Positions 18,601-28,300 of a stretch of 64,000 nucleotides of DNA are shown in pieces. The position numbers and the translations under genes are program-made. Source of the DNA: Kitasatospora papulosa. GTDB lineage: Bacteria; Actinomycetota; Actinomycetes; Streptomycetales; Streptomycetaceae. A model generated the notes under the pieces. The model did no database searches, was not told the origin of the DNA, and worked only from the letters and a program-made list of their open reading frames with translations. Every line of letters starts with the position of its first letter. Position 1 is the first letter of the stretch. Where the stretch lies: NCBI RefSeq assembly GCF_000717245.1, contig NZ_JNYQ01000011.1, positions 196,588 to 260,587 on the forward strand, written 5' to 3'.

Positions 18601-21600
18601 CGCCGCGACGGCTGACGGCACCGTGGACACCGCGTTCCCCGGCGCGGACGTGCTGCTGCCGCTCGCCGACGCTCTCGGCCCGATGCCCCGCCCCGTCACC
18701 GAGAGCACCACGGACACCGACGCGGCCGTCACCTCCACCCCCACGCCCCCGCCGACGGGCCCCACGGAGAAGGTGGACCCCGCGCACGGCGACCCGGTCG
18801 CCCGGGACTCCACGCCTCCCGCGTCGTCCGCCGCCGACAAGCTCGCCACCCTGTCGCGGCCCTGGAGCGAGCCGGCCACCGACGTGTACCTGGAGGCGGG
18901 CGACAGCGACAGCGCCGGGTCCGGCGGACGGGCTCCCGGCCAGGGCACAGGACACGGCCCCGGTAGCGGCGGCACCCCGCCCCCGCTCGCCCCGGTCACC
19001 GCGGAGACCTCGCCCACGGCACAGCCCGTGGTCCTTCCCCCGCCGCAGGCCCGGATCGTCGTACGCCCCGTGAGCGGCGCAGCCTCCGGCGACACCGACG
19101 GGGACGGGACCGGGAGGCCGACGGACGAGCCGGCCGTCGTCACCCTGGACGGCATCACGGTGCCCCTCGCCCAACTGCGGCGCCTGGTACCGGACACGGC
19201 GGTGCAGACCCAGCCGGGCCGTGCCGTCCGCACCCTGACCATCTCGCAGAGCCCGGCCGAGGACGGCACGCGACGCGACGCGGGGCGCCGGGCGCTGCTC
19301 GGCCAGGAGACGTTCCGCGGGGTACGCACCGTGTCCGACGACGGTTCCCCCGCCTCGACCCCGCGCGCCGGGACGGACCCTGCCGCGGGTACCGAAGCCC
19401 AGCAGTCCTCCCCGCGCACGGTCTTCACCGGTCCCCCGGCCCCGCTCCCCGGTGCGGACACGGAACGGGGAGCCGACTACTTCGTGACCCACGGCACCCC
19501 CCGTACCGTCACGCTCGGCACCGACGACTCGGCGCTGCCCAGCGTGAAGATGAGCGGTGTCCAGCTCGGTGAGGTGCTCAAGTCCTGGGCGGTGGACGGG
19601 GACGAGGACCGGCCGCTGGTGCTCTACGCCTGCGAGACCGGACAGCAGCCGCAGATCGCCGGCCTGCCCGTGGCACAGCACGTGGCGAACCGGACCGGGC
19701 GCCAGGTGTACGCGCCGACCACCGAGGTGGGCACCGCCCGCGGCCGGGACGGCGAGGTCCGCGCGGTGCTCACCGAGGGCGCGGACGGGCCGGGCCGCTG
19801 GCGGCTGTTCACCCCGGAACCCAAGGGCGCGGACCTGGACCGGGCCGCGCGCGACGCCGGTCTGCACGCGGGCCCCGGTCCGGCCGACCCGTTCGCCCGG
19901 GCCCGCACCCTCCAGCAGATCCGTACACTGCGCGACGTCCTCGGACCGGACGCCGAACAGCGTCCCGAGAACGCGGAGTTGCTCGCCGGTCTCGCCTACG
20001 TGGACGGTCTGCGCTGGCTGAACGCGGACAGCGCCGCCCGCTACGGCGACGGCCGCATGACCCCGGATCTGCTGCGCCGCATGGTCACCGACTGGCACAC
20101 CGCCACCGGTGCCACGACGGCCGACCCGTCCGCCGACCCCACGGTCGAGCAGTACACCGCTTTCCTGCGCGCGGCGGCCGGGCTCCGGGCCGGTGCGGGG
20201 CCCGGGACCACGCTCGGTGACCTGCTGCCCCCGCCGCCCGCCCAGCTGTCTCCGACCACGTCGGTCTCGCGGGAGGACGTGCGGGGACTCTCCTACGCAC
20301 CCTCGGCCGACGTGGCCTGGTCGTTGTCGAGCGCACCGCTGCCGCTGTCCGAGCTTGCCCTCGGCCCCGAGGACACCGCCGAACTGGCTCGACGCCTGAG
20401 CGATCCGGCGCCCACGACCACCGGCCCGCAGGAACAGCCGACGCCCGAGCCGCCCAAGGCCGGTGAGGTCGATTCGTATGCGGCGCGTCATACGTACGGG
20501 ATGGCGGAGAAGGGGTTCAAGGAGTTCCGTGATCTGGCGCGGGACAGGAACGTGGTCATCGATGTGCGGCCGACGAATCCTCTGGCTCCGAAGTGGCTCG
20601 AGGCGGGTGCGTTGCCGAAGCCGTCGGAGATCAAGGCGAAGACGATCAACGACGTCGACGTGCTTCTCGGGGCTGATCCTGCGGTCGTGGGGCTCGTCGG
20701 TTACTTCAAGCCGGTGCTGGCTGATGTGGGAACTGTTCCGGAGGGTGACCGGGACCGGGTCCTGTCGCGTTTCAACGAGCGGTCGACGGAGTTCCACGAG
20801 CTTGCCGGCAAGATGGCGGGGTTCGAGGCGGAGAACAGGTTCTTCGTCCGGGACGGTGTGGTCTACGGGACGAGGGAGGACGGCGAGAGGCGTCCGCTCA
20901 CCGGTGACAACGACGTGTTCGACATCTCCACGCCTGAGGGGACGCGGGTCACACTTCCGGTGCATGACGCGCTGATCGAGGAGATGCGGGCGAAGGACAT
21001 GGCCGTGATGCACGGCGCGCACATGTTCTGGAATCCGCCGACGGCTTTCGACAAGTCGCTTACGTACGGGATGGCGGAGAAGGGGTTCAAGGAGTTCCGT
21101 GATCTGGCGCGGGACAGGAATGTGGTCATCGATGTGCGGCCGACGAATCCTCTTGCTCCGAAGTGGCTCGAGGCGGGTGCGTTGCCGAAGCCGTCGGAGA
21201 TCAAGGCGAAGACGGTCAATGACGTCGATGTCTTTTTGGGTGCTGATCCCTCGGTTGTCGGGCTGGTGGGTTATTTCAAGCCGGTTCTGGCGGATGTGGG
21301 GGTTGTTCCGGAGGGGGATCGGGACCGGGTCCTGTCGCGTTTCAATGAGCGGTCGGCGGAGTTCCATGAGCTTGCCGGGCAGATGGCGGGTCTGGAGTCG
21401 GAGAACAGGTTCTTCGTCCGGGACGGGGTGGTCTACGGGACGGGGCGGGATGGTGAGCGGCGTCCTCTCACCGGTGATCATGATGTGTTCGACATCTCGA
21501 CGCCTGACGGTGAGCGGATCTCGCTTCCGGCGCATGACGCGCTGATCGAGGAGATGCGGGCGAAGGACATGGCCGTGATGCACGGCGCGCACATGTTCTG

Positions 21601-22000
21601 GAATCCGCCGACGGCTTTCGACAAGTCGCTGGCCCCGATCCGCTGCTGCCGGCGGCGCACAGCCGTCCGGACAGTCTCGTCGAGAGCCTGGCGCTGTTCA
21701 GCAAGGGCAAGGGCCCCGCGACGACGTCCGACCCCGCGGACCTCGTCCGGGCACAGGGCCTCGCCTTCCGCCGGGTGGACGTCCCGGGCGACGGCAACTG
21801 CCTCTTCCGGGCGGTGCTCGACAGTGCCCGCGGCCGCGACGTGCCTCCCGCCTGGGCCGCCCGGAACATCGCCGGGCTGCGCGGCCTGGTGCGTGACCGC
21901 GTCGCCGGGTCCGAACTCGGTACCGTCGCCGACGCCCTCGTGCCGGACCCGGTGTTCAGCGTGGTGGACGACCTGCGGACACGGGCCCTGGCCGGTGTGA
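15671..22000 (+). CDS. Giant T7SS polymorphic effector, 5' ORF (WXG100-like N-terminus, lonely-Cys domain, duplicated EF/ExoY-like cyclase)
   Basis: 2109 codons as read; real coding continues beyond 21630 in the other frame. Residues 1-~240 are a helical T7SS-substrate domain of the WXG100-like/CpnT N-terminal type with two hydrophobic helices ('IIRLLIEIAIYLAMSFF' and 'AAAFGAAAGFLTSVF'). Residues ~250-400 are Pro/Asn-rich. Residues ~400-1250 are a Pro/Thr/Gly/Ala disordered linker with three PPPY motifs (472-491). Residues ~1265-1500 form a lonely-Cys domain (His1274, Cys1321). Residues 1608-1797 and 1798-1987 are tandem edema-factor-like cyclase domains. After the second copy the ORF reads a Cys/Arg-rich out-of-frame tail, while the alternative frame continues with real protein. 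ATG 15671 follows GAGGACGGCCCCCG with a fair ribosome site and begins 'MSIQVSPEV', a typical start for the family. Lonely-Cys giant proteins are known from Streptomyces; the cyclase call is my motif reading. Confidence 0.85.
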   Translation: MSIQVSPEVNAMIFILTGERLMDADEDLAYESRRPYSGLGRKLDRLSSLIDKSVHDIGESMPDDLAKSYSKAMGMLIDDGGKNYLRDFAEQLDKIAEGRRKTSMDIMESKWQVIAEIIRLLIEIAIYLAMSFFTGGASASQIMLAKMRSRFFILTTLSHLLQRLHLAPSLTEAFAEAFTTFAVRMAMMNFAPDGRRPDGIDWSDIGKAAAFGAAAGFLTSVFDKFARGIVKSFDNNFLKNPPDLDFKSPPNPKNTPDLDLPNDRPNPRPTPEPSPKPDRDSLFDDRPGPYGNGPGSSSNLPVTFRNNPLSFRNNPELWRNNQILRFNADRPGALAGHYGLKGTADFLAAGSGEALAEILIKGAFDGDWSTSWSTFVGAGISSQVEATLSDTAVNSAAELRHVIDKLRNPPPTVSGGTTGSDDGASRSAGGRDRTDGPSRPGTTGGDGPTPTSITPVSQQTTGPGTATGSQSPPPYVSENPPPYTSLDPPPYSPGPLPVTATENALWQQVHQGPAEVREQALRDLAALRGSQPPGSSEIGVRDSLHGNLSQLPEVRVVPAGGSPANQIDTDEVRRALDGFGTQVTVDAPIAAGATPGAVDGPGALGPTPGAVDGPGAVNGPGTSGTNAGNSVARPTGDNADLVVDHGVDAAPEHVENGPGAAPGTSPENATVDVPVDSAVTSPTPEGNTQGSPESNAQRAPEGTTEGAPESELQTSLGEAAGRNDDTAAVPGVQGNATPVATGGSPTASTTPATGSGARPGGVPTAGGSPTSSAPSPQGTRAPEGAAPVDGSPTTTDDSPQSTPVPETVDPNMPEATTDPDVTTSPGANVSAAVGDSTTVDAPTAPAAGPTTDTTPGLAADTVTAPPKVSTVGSFADSGDVRDVSGTTDVKSDPTRAVDPASTTAPPLTIVVSQVPPPGEGSPEAAELLDGAGTDRAVVLGPAVTPDGTGRPVRAAVELTREGPGAPVQVRTLTGPTPAATADGTVDTAFPGADVLLPLADALGPMPRPVTESTTDTDAAVTSTPTPPPTGPTEKVDPAHGDPVARDSTPPASSAADKLATLSRPWSEPATDVYLEAGDSDSAGSGGRAPGQGTGHGPGSGGTPPPLAPVTAETSPTAQPVVLPPPQARIVVRPVSGAASGDTDGDGTGRPTDEPAVVTLDGITVPLAQLRRLVPDTAVQTQPGRAVRTLTISQSPAEDGTRRDAGRRALLGQETFRGVRTVSDDGSPASTPRAGTDPAAGTEAQQSSPRTVFTGPPAPLPGADTERGADYFVTHGTPRTVTLGTDDSALPSVKMSGVQLGEVLKSWAVDGDEDRPLVLYACETGQQPQIAGLPVAQHVANRTGRQVYAPTTEVGTARGRDGEVRAVLTEGADGPGRWRLFTPEPKGADLDRAARDAGLHAGPGPADPFARARTLQQIRTLRDVLGPDAEQRPENAELLAGLAYVDGLRWLNADSAARYGDGRMTPDLLRRMVTDWHTATGATTADPSADPTVEQYTAFLRAAAGLRAGAGPGTTLGDLLPPPPAQLSPTTSVSREDVRGLSYAPSADVAWSLSSAPLPLSELALGPEDTAELARRLSDPAPTTTGPQEQPTPEPPKAGEVDSYAARHTYGMAEKGFKEFRDLARDRNVVIDVRPTNPLAPKWLEAGALPKPSEIKAKTINDVDVLLGADPAVVGLVGYFKPVLADVGTVPEGDRDRVLSRFNERSTEFHELAGKMAGFEAENRFFVRDGVVYGTREDGERRPLTGDNDVFDISTPEGTRVTLPVHDALIEEMRAKDMAVMHGAHMFWNPPTAFDKSLTYGMAEKGFKEFRDLARDRNVVIDVRPTNPLAPKWLEAGALPKPSEIKAKTVNDVDVFLGADPSVVGLVGYFKPVLADVGVVPEGDRDRVLSRFNERSAEFHELAGQMAGLESENRFFVRDGVVYGTGRDGERRPLTGDHDVFDISTPDGERISLPAHDALIEEMRAKDMAVMHGAHMFWNPPTAFDKSLAPIRCCRRRTAVRTVSSRAWRCSARARAPRRRPTPRTSSGHRASPSAGWTSRATATASSGRCSTVPAAATCLPPGPPGTSPGCAAWCVTASPGPNSVPSPTPSCRTRCSAWWTTCGHGPWPV
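17084..17143 (+). other. Three PPPY motifs in the effector linker
   Basis: The linker reads PPPY-x6-PPPY-x5-PPPY. PPxY is the ligand of WW domains, as in eukaryotic Nedd4-family ubiquitin ligases. It may be a host-interaction motif or simply low-complexity sequence. Confidence 0.5.
19440..20110 (+). other. Lonely-Cys domain 1 of the giant effector
   Basis: Contains 'FVTHGTP' (His codon 19490-19492) and, 47 residues on, 'LVLYACETG' (Cys codon 19631-19633), then 'AQHVANRTGR' and the 'LFTPEP' plus helical tail shared with the four later copies. Confidence 0.75.
20491..21060 (+). repeat. 570-bp tandem duplication, copy 1: EF/ExoY-like nucleotidyl cyclase domain
   Basis: 190 codons. Motifs in order: 'YGMAEKGFKEF', 'VIDVRPTNP', 'LPKPSEIKAKT' (two Lys seven apart with a third Lys between), 'GDNDVFDIS' and 'VMHGAHMFWNPP'. 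These match the order and spacing of the Arg, Lys-x6-Lys, Asp-x-Asp and His...Asn active-site elements of edema factor/CyaA/ExoY adenylyl or guanylyl cyclases (EF R329, K346, K353, D491, D493, H577, N583 by recall). Codons ending in T or G are more frequent than in flanking sequence. Confidence 0.75.
21061..21630 (+). repeat. 570-bp tandem duplication, copy 2: EF/ExoY-like nucleotidyl cyclase domain
   Basis: In-frame second copy, roughly 90% identical in protein. The first ~160 bp and last ~95 bp are nearly identical to copy 1; the middle differs, mostly by silent changes towards T-ending codons (for example 'GTC TTT TTG GGT GCT'). Catalytic motifs are all retained ('GDHDVFDIS', 'VMHGAHM'). 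The frame is lost at its last base. Confidence 0.8.
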
Positions 22001-22395
22001 CCGACCCGGGGGAGCACCGCAGGATCACCGACGCCTGGAACCGCGTCGCACAGGCGGTCGTCACCGACGGCGACGCCGCCCAGTGGCGGCAGATCCTGGC
22101 CGACAGCGACTATCCGCAGCTCGCACACGTGGCGCCCACCCCCGCCGACGCGCGACGGCTCGGCGGACGCGGCCTGCTCGCCGCAGCCGCGGAGCGACCC
22201 GGGCTGTGGTCGTCGCCCTTCGCCGACCTGCTCCCGGACGCGCTGGCACACACCCTCGGCCTCGATCTGCGCCTCGTGCGGCCCGACCCGCACACGACCG
22301 GCGCGGTCCTCGTCACCGAGCTGCACCCCGGTGGCACCGGTGGCACGCTGCACCTGGCGTACAACGGGAGCGACCACTACGACGCGCTCGTCCCC
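21760..22395 (+). other. OTU-like cysteine protease (deubiquitinase-type) domain
   Basis: 'VPGDGNCLFRAVL' supplies the Asp...Cys of the OTU family (Cys codon 21799-21801), and 'LAYNGSDHYDALV' supplies the C-terminal His (22375-22377) followed by an aromatic residue, the usual order and distance (~190 residues). It looks catalytically intact. Confidence 0.8.
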
Positions 22396-25300
22396 GTCGC
22401 CCCGGAGCCCGTGTCGGAACCGGAGACCGGGACCGGGCCGAAGAGCGACCCGGGAGCGAAGCCGGGCCCGGAGACCGAGTCCGAGCCGGACCCGGCTCCC
22501 GGAACCGAGTCCGAGCCGGACCCGGTCGCACCGCCCGTGCCGCCGCTCACCTCGCAGCCCGACGGTTCCGACCCCTTCGGGGAGTGGCTGCGCAGCATGG
22601 CCGGGCTCACCGGTCCCGACGATGCCGAGACCCCCGACCGGGGCGACCCGGTGCCGCTGGAGACCCAACTCGAACGGCACCGACCCGCCCGTCTCCTGAC
22701 CGGCGACGACGTCCGTCCGCCGGGGCCGGCACCGCGCACCGTCACCTTCGAGGACGGCAGCAGGCTGCCCGGCGTCCTCATCAGGCCGGGCGCCGACCCG
22801 CGTGACACCGCCCCGCCCGGGGCGCCCAAGGGCGCGTCCACGGGGCTGCTCGCCGGGCCCGGCACGCTCACGCTCCGCTCGCCCCAGCTGGTGGCGCGGG
22901 AGATCCTCGACAAGCTGCCGGCGTCGACGCGTGCGCACTTCGACGAGGCGGAGCTGCTGCGTCTGCTGACGTACCACCCCTCGGCGTTCACCGCCCCTCG
23001 CGGCGCCCGCATCGTGGGCCGGGAGAAGTCCGGGGTCGGCCTGGAGATGACGGTCGAGGCCGTCCCGTACCACCGGTGGGAACGCTTCTCCGACGTCGGT
23101 GGCGCCACGGTCCGGGTCGACACGATGCGGCGTGGGCAGGCCGGTACGGGTGGCGGGCGCAGTGTGGGCGTCGGGCGCCGCATCGCCGGTGGCGTGGGCA
23201 TGGGGCCGCCGCTCAACTGGCTCCTGAAGATCGGTACGTCGCTGGGCTGGAGCCGCAGGACCGACTACACCCAGGGCACCACGGCGTACAACCAGGCCGA
23301 GCACCGCGCCCACGAGGGCTCGCACCTGCACCTGGACGACGTCCACTACCGGGTGACGGTGCGACGGGTCACCGAGGCGCCCAAGGCCACCCGGACCGAC
23401 ACCGCGGCGACCGGTCCCGCCGCGGGGCCGCGTTGGCAGCGCACCCGCGTGCACACCGCGGAGTTCGGCATGCGGGACGGCCTGACCTGGCGACTGCCGG
23501 ACGACCTCACCGTGCCGTTCACGGGACCCCGCCGGGCACCGGAGACCCTGACGTTCCCGGACGGGGTGGAACCCCGGATGAACGACACCACCGCCCTTCA
23601 CCTGACTACTCCGCCGGAGGACATCGCACTGGCCCTCTCCGGGGCACGCCCCGGCAGTTCGGCGCACCGCACGCTGGTTTCGTACGTCCGCCCGGGACGG
23701 CTGCTCGGGCTGTTCGGACGGCTCACCGGACCGGTCAGCGGTCCCGAGCTGACGCAGGGCAGCAGCCAGCACCCGATGGGGCACCTGGTCGTGGAACGCT
23801 CGGTGCCGCACCGGGCCGTGCTGGTCACCGAGTCGGTCAAGGCGGAGGTCCGTGACCTCACCCAGACCACGTACCAGAACCAGCGCGGTCACGTCCGCGA
23901 GACCAAGTTCGGATTCCAGGTCACCGCCGGTCCGAACCACACGCTGCCCGGGCTCGAGACCGACGTACGCCTCCAGGGCGGTCCGCTGGTCCGCGCGGAC
24001 CTCGGCATCGGGCGGGGCCACTACCTGGGCACCGACGCGGCCCGCAAGGTCACCGGCCGGGTCCGCAACCACCCGATGGCGCTCTACCAGGTGGAGCGCA
24101 CCCTGATGGTCCGCAGGGCCGGTGAACCGGCGTCCGCGGCCCGGCCGGTGCGCGTGGTCAGCCTGGACTGGATCTCCACCCAGGACGCCCGCCGGCTGGC
24201 GGGCTGGGACAGCCGTACGCCCGGCCGCACCGGACCGAACCCGGACGCCGAGCCCCCCGTGCCGTGGTACCTCACCCGGAAGGACCCGGTCCACCTCGGC
24301 GGCCAGGTCCGCGCGGAGGGCTTCCGCCCACAGGCACGCACCGTCACACAGCCGCCGACGACGACGCAGCAGACGCCGCCGCCCGTCACCGACGAGCAGA
24401 CGCCTGCGACGACACAGGAGCAGGCACCCCCGAAGGAGACACCCCCGAAGACCGGCCCGCAGACACCGCCCCCGGACCAGCGGCAGCCCGCACCGCAGGA
24501 CGGCACCGCCGCTCCTGACCCCATGCGCGCCTTCACGGACGCCGTCCTGGACACCCTGCACCGCTCGTACCCGTCGATGTTCGTGCCGCCGCTGATGCTG
24601 AAGCATCCCAAGCTGGCCCGGTTCTGGTACGGCGACGGACGGTTGCGGACCGCGTGGCACAACGAGCGGCAGGTGCGGGAGGCGCTGAACCGGCCCACCC
24701 TGACGCAGAGTCTGGACGAACTGACCACCACCGGCGTGCCGGTCACGCTCACGGAGGACGGCAAGGTGCGCCGCGGCCACCACACGCTGGTCCTGCGGGC
24801 GTCGCTGACCGACCGCCGGTTCGAGACCACCATGAGCGAGCGGTCGCTGCGCAACGCGGTGATCGGCAACGAGGTCTCCGGCCAGGGTCAGCAGGACTCC
24901 AGCACCTACTCCGCCGGTATCGAGGTGGGTGTCTCCCCGCGCGACCACGACAAGGTGCCCGGACCCGACCTGCCGGCCCAGGCGGGGAACGTCTCGGTCG
25001 GTGCCCGGCACGCCCGCACCTACCAGAAGGCCACCCGGAACACGGTCACGGTCGCCCACGACCACCTGACCTTCCAGAACGGTGCCGACCTCTACAGCTA
25101 CCAGGTGGAACTCGGCGCGACCTTCGAGGGCCACCGCCGGCCGCGCGGCTGGGCGCGGCTGCTGACCGTCGGAGTGCTCGGTGCGGGCGTCTTCGTCAGC
25201 AAGGTCGAGGAGCGCCCGCTGTTCAGCCGGGGCACCGAGACCGTGGGACGGGTCGAGCTGGCCGTGCCCGCCGCCCACGGGTCCGACCGGCACGCACCGG

Positions 25301-28300
25301 CCGACCCGCCCGCCGACGGCACGACGGCCGCGCCGACTCCCGCCCCCGCGCCGCAGCGGCTCTCCACCGCGGAGGCGGACCAGCTCCTCGACGGCATCCG
25401 CCCGCTGCCCAGGGCGGACTCGGACGGCCGCCGGCTCGTGCGGCAGCTGCTGAGCGCACCGCACGTCGTGCTCAGTGCCGAGGGCGGCCCGCAGCGCCAG
25501 CAGCTGATGCAGGACACCGCCGACCGCGCGGCGGGCGGCACCTGGCACGTCAGCGCCCCCGGGGCGCCGGTGCGCACCGCGCTGCGACGGGCGATGGCCA
25601 ACCTCGGTGTGGCCGGACAACTCGGCCAGTACCTCGGGCCGTTCGGCTCCCGGATCACCGGGCTCACCGGCGCAGGGCCGTTCCGGACGCACTACCTCAA
25701 GGCCGCGGTCCGCGGTGAGCTGGACAACCTGCGGGTCAAGAGCGATCCGAAGCCGGCCAGCCTCGAGACCACCATCGCCAACGACCACCGGGTCGTCGGC
25801 AGCACGAGCACCGGCTCGCGCACCACGCTGGGCGTCCAGGGCGGCTACATGCCGTTGCAGCAGCTCCCCGGCAAGGAGCCGGTCGTCGGCTCGTACTCCT
25901 CCGCCCTCCAGTACGCCTGGGGCAAGGGCCGCGGCTTCTCGCAGGCCCTGACCCGGGGCCGCAGCACCACCGTGACCTTCGCCGGCCGGATGTACCTGGT
26001 GGTCGCCGACGCCACGGAGACCGTGGCGGTGCGGGACCGCTGGACGGCCGCGATCGGCACGGTCGGCACCCGTGCCGGGGGCCGCGTCAGCTCCGCCGCC
26101 GGGAAGGTGTCCGAGAGGCTCGGACGCGGCCTGGCGCCGCGCCGGGCCGCCGCCGCGCTCCAGCGGATCCGCGACGCGGTGATGTTCCACCTGCCGATGC
26201 AGGACGCCATCGAGGCGGGACTGGCCCCCGACGGGCTGGGCAACACCACCCCGAAGAACCTCGGCGGCGGCTACCGGGTGCCGGCCTTCCTGCGGAACCG
26301 GCGGTTCCCGACCCACCCCAGCGGCCAGCTCGACGCGAGCCGGGCCGCACAGGTGCTGCTGCCGCGCCTGCAGAAGATCGGCGTGCCCTCGCACGACCGC
26401 GAACAGGTCCTGCAGCGGCTCTCACCGGACTTCCTGCGCGCCCACCTGCACGAGCTGACCACCGAAGGGATGACTCTGCCGGTCCGCTACCGCGCCTGGA
26501 CCAGCCCGCACCTGCTGCCGGTCGGGGGAAGCCCCGGTCAGGTCCGGTTCAAACTGACACCGATCACCACGACGGTGCAGCGGCTGCGTACGGGGTTCGA
26601 GCTGGAGGACTACCGCAACATCTCCCGTGACGACGCGGACAACACCCACCAGGACCGTGGCGCCGACCTCACGCTGTCCGCCGGTGAGCGCGCGGCGGAC
26701 AACGGGGTGCTCATCGCCAACCCCTCGCTCCAGGGAACGGCGGCCAAGCAGCGGGGGAGCACCCGGACCGAGACCGTGGGCACCACCTCGATGCCGAACA
26801 TCGCCACCACGCAGGCGCACGCGGAGATCGTCACCGGCTACACCCTGACCGTCACCATGACGGACGCGGCCGGTGACCCGCTCGCCCCGCGTGCGGTCGC
26901 CCAGGTCGGCACCCTCAACGAGATCGCACCGGCGAGCCTGCTCACCCCGGTGGGCGACGGCGACGACGGCGCGGTCACCGAACAGGACGTGCCCGCACCG
27001 GACCGGTCGGTCCGCCTGCTGACGGCCGAACAGTCCCGGCCGGACGGCATCGCCGCCTGGCGTACCTCCGACGACGGCGCGAGCGGTCCCGACCCCGACA
27101 TCCTGCCCTTCGACGACCGGATCGGCTCCGGCATCCTCGCCGTCGACATGCGCGGTGCGACCGGGGTGCACGACGCGCTGACCCTCGCCACCGCACGCGC
27201 CGACGGCCTGGGCGACACCGACCTCGGCAGCCGGCACTCCGGCAACGTCCTCGCCTCACGCGTGCGCATGGCCCGCCACACCCCGCTCACCGGCCTCGGC
27301 ACGGCGCCCGCGCAGGCCCAGGCGGAGGCCACCTCCCAGGGCGGACTGACCGCCGGGTTCCGCGAGGCGCTCGGCGAGGGCGGCTCCCAGCTGCCCGCGC
27401 AGTCCTCCGCCCGCCTGCTGGGCCAGTCCCACACCGCCGACTCCCGCCTCTACGCGAAGATGCACCGCCGCGGCGCGCGGCTCCTCGCCGTGGAGAACAA
27501 GCCCCGCATGGAGGCCATGCAGCGGGCCAAGACCTCCGACGCGCTCGAGGCCGGCATCACCGACAACGTCGAAGGCGTGGCGGGCACCGCGCCGCTGGCC
27601 GGCAACAGCAACGCGGGTGTGACCAACCCCGGTGGTGCGGTACCGATCGGCGGCTCGAACGACGGCACCGCGCTGAAGGGCGCCACGGACACCACGCTCG
27701 GCACCCACGTCAAGGTCGTCACCGACCGCAGCATGCTGTTCGCGGTGCCGGTGACCTGGCTGGCGGTGGCCGAGGTGGACCACCGGATCACCGACAGCCG
27801 CCCGTTCCGCGCCCTCGGAGCGGCCCGGCGGGGACCGCGAGCCGCCGAGGCCGAGACCACCGCGCTGATCTGGCTGCGTGAGGACATCGCACGCGACTAC
27901 GGCCTTCTGGACGACAGCTCGTTCCCGGCCGAGGCGAGCGCCGCCTGGGACGACATGGCCAAGGCGGCCGCCGACCTCGCCACGGCGGAGAAGGAGTACT
28001 ACGACGCACGCGCGCGGGCCCGGGAGGCCTGGCTCTCCCTGAGCCCGGCCGAGCGGAGCACGCTCGGCGACCCGCCCCTGACGACCGCGCTGCCGCGGGA
28101 GTCGGCACAGTCCCCGGCCGTCGTCACCTGGCAGGCCGCCCGCGACGACGCACGGCTCTGGGAAGGGCGCATGGGGACGGCCGCCGCGGATCACCACCGG
28201 CTGCACCTCGCCGCCTCCCGGCTCACCTCCCACCACCAGGGCTCGACGTCCGTCCCGGTCGTGGACGCGCCGCAGGAGTACACGGCGCCCGGATGGCGGT

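Noticed and set aside
20491..21630. Insertion sequence as source of the different codon use
   Set aside because: No transposase or terminal inverted repeats; the segment is a direct in-frame domain duplication.
21775..21800. GTG 21775 as a true start of a separate second giant gene
   Set aside because: It would begin inside the OTU catalytic motif, without a ribosome site, while matching coding sequence lies upstream in the same frame.
21478..26394. Minus-strand ORF of 1638 codons, and a similar one at 17663-21592
   Set aside because: Low-complexity antisense translations; the plus strand encodes cyclase, OTU and beta-rich domains.
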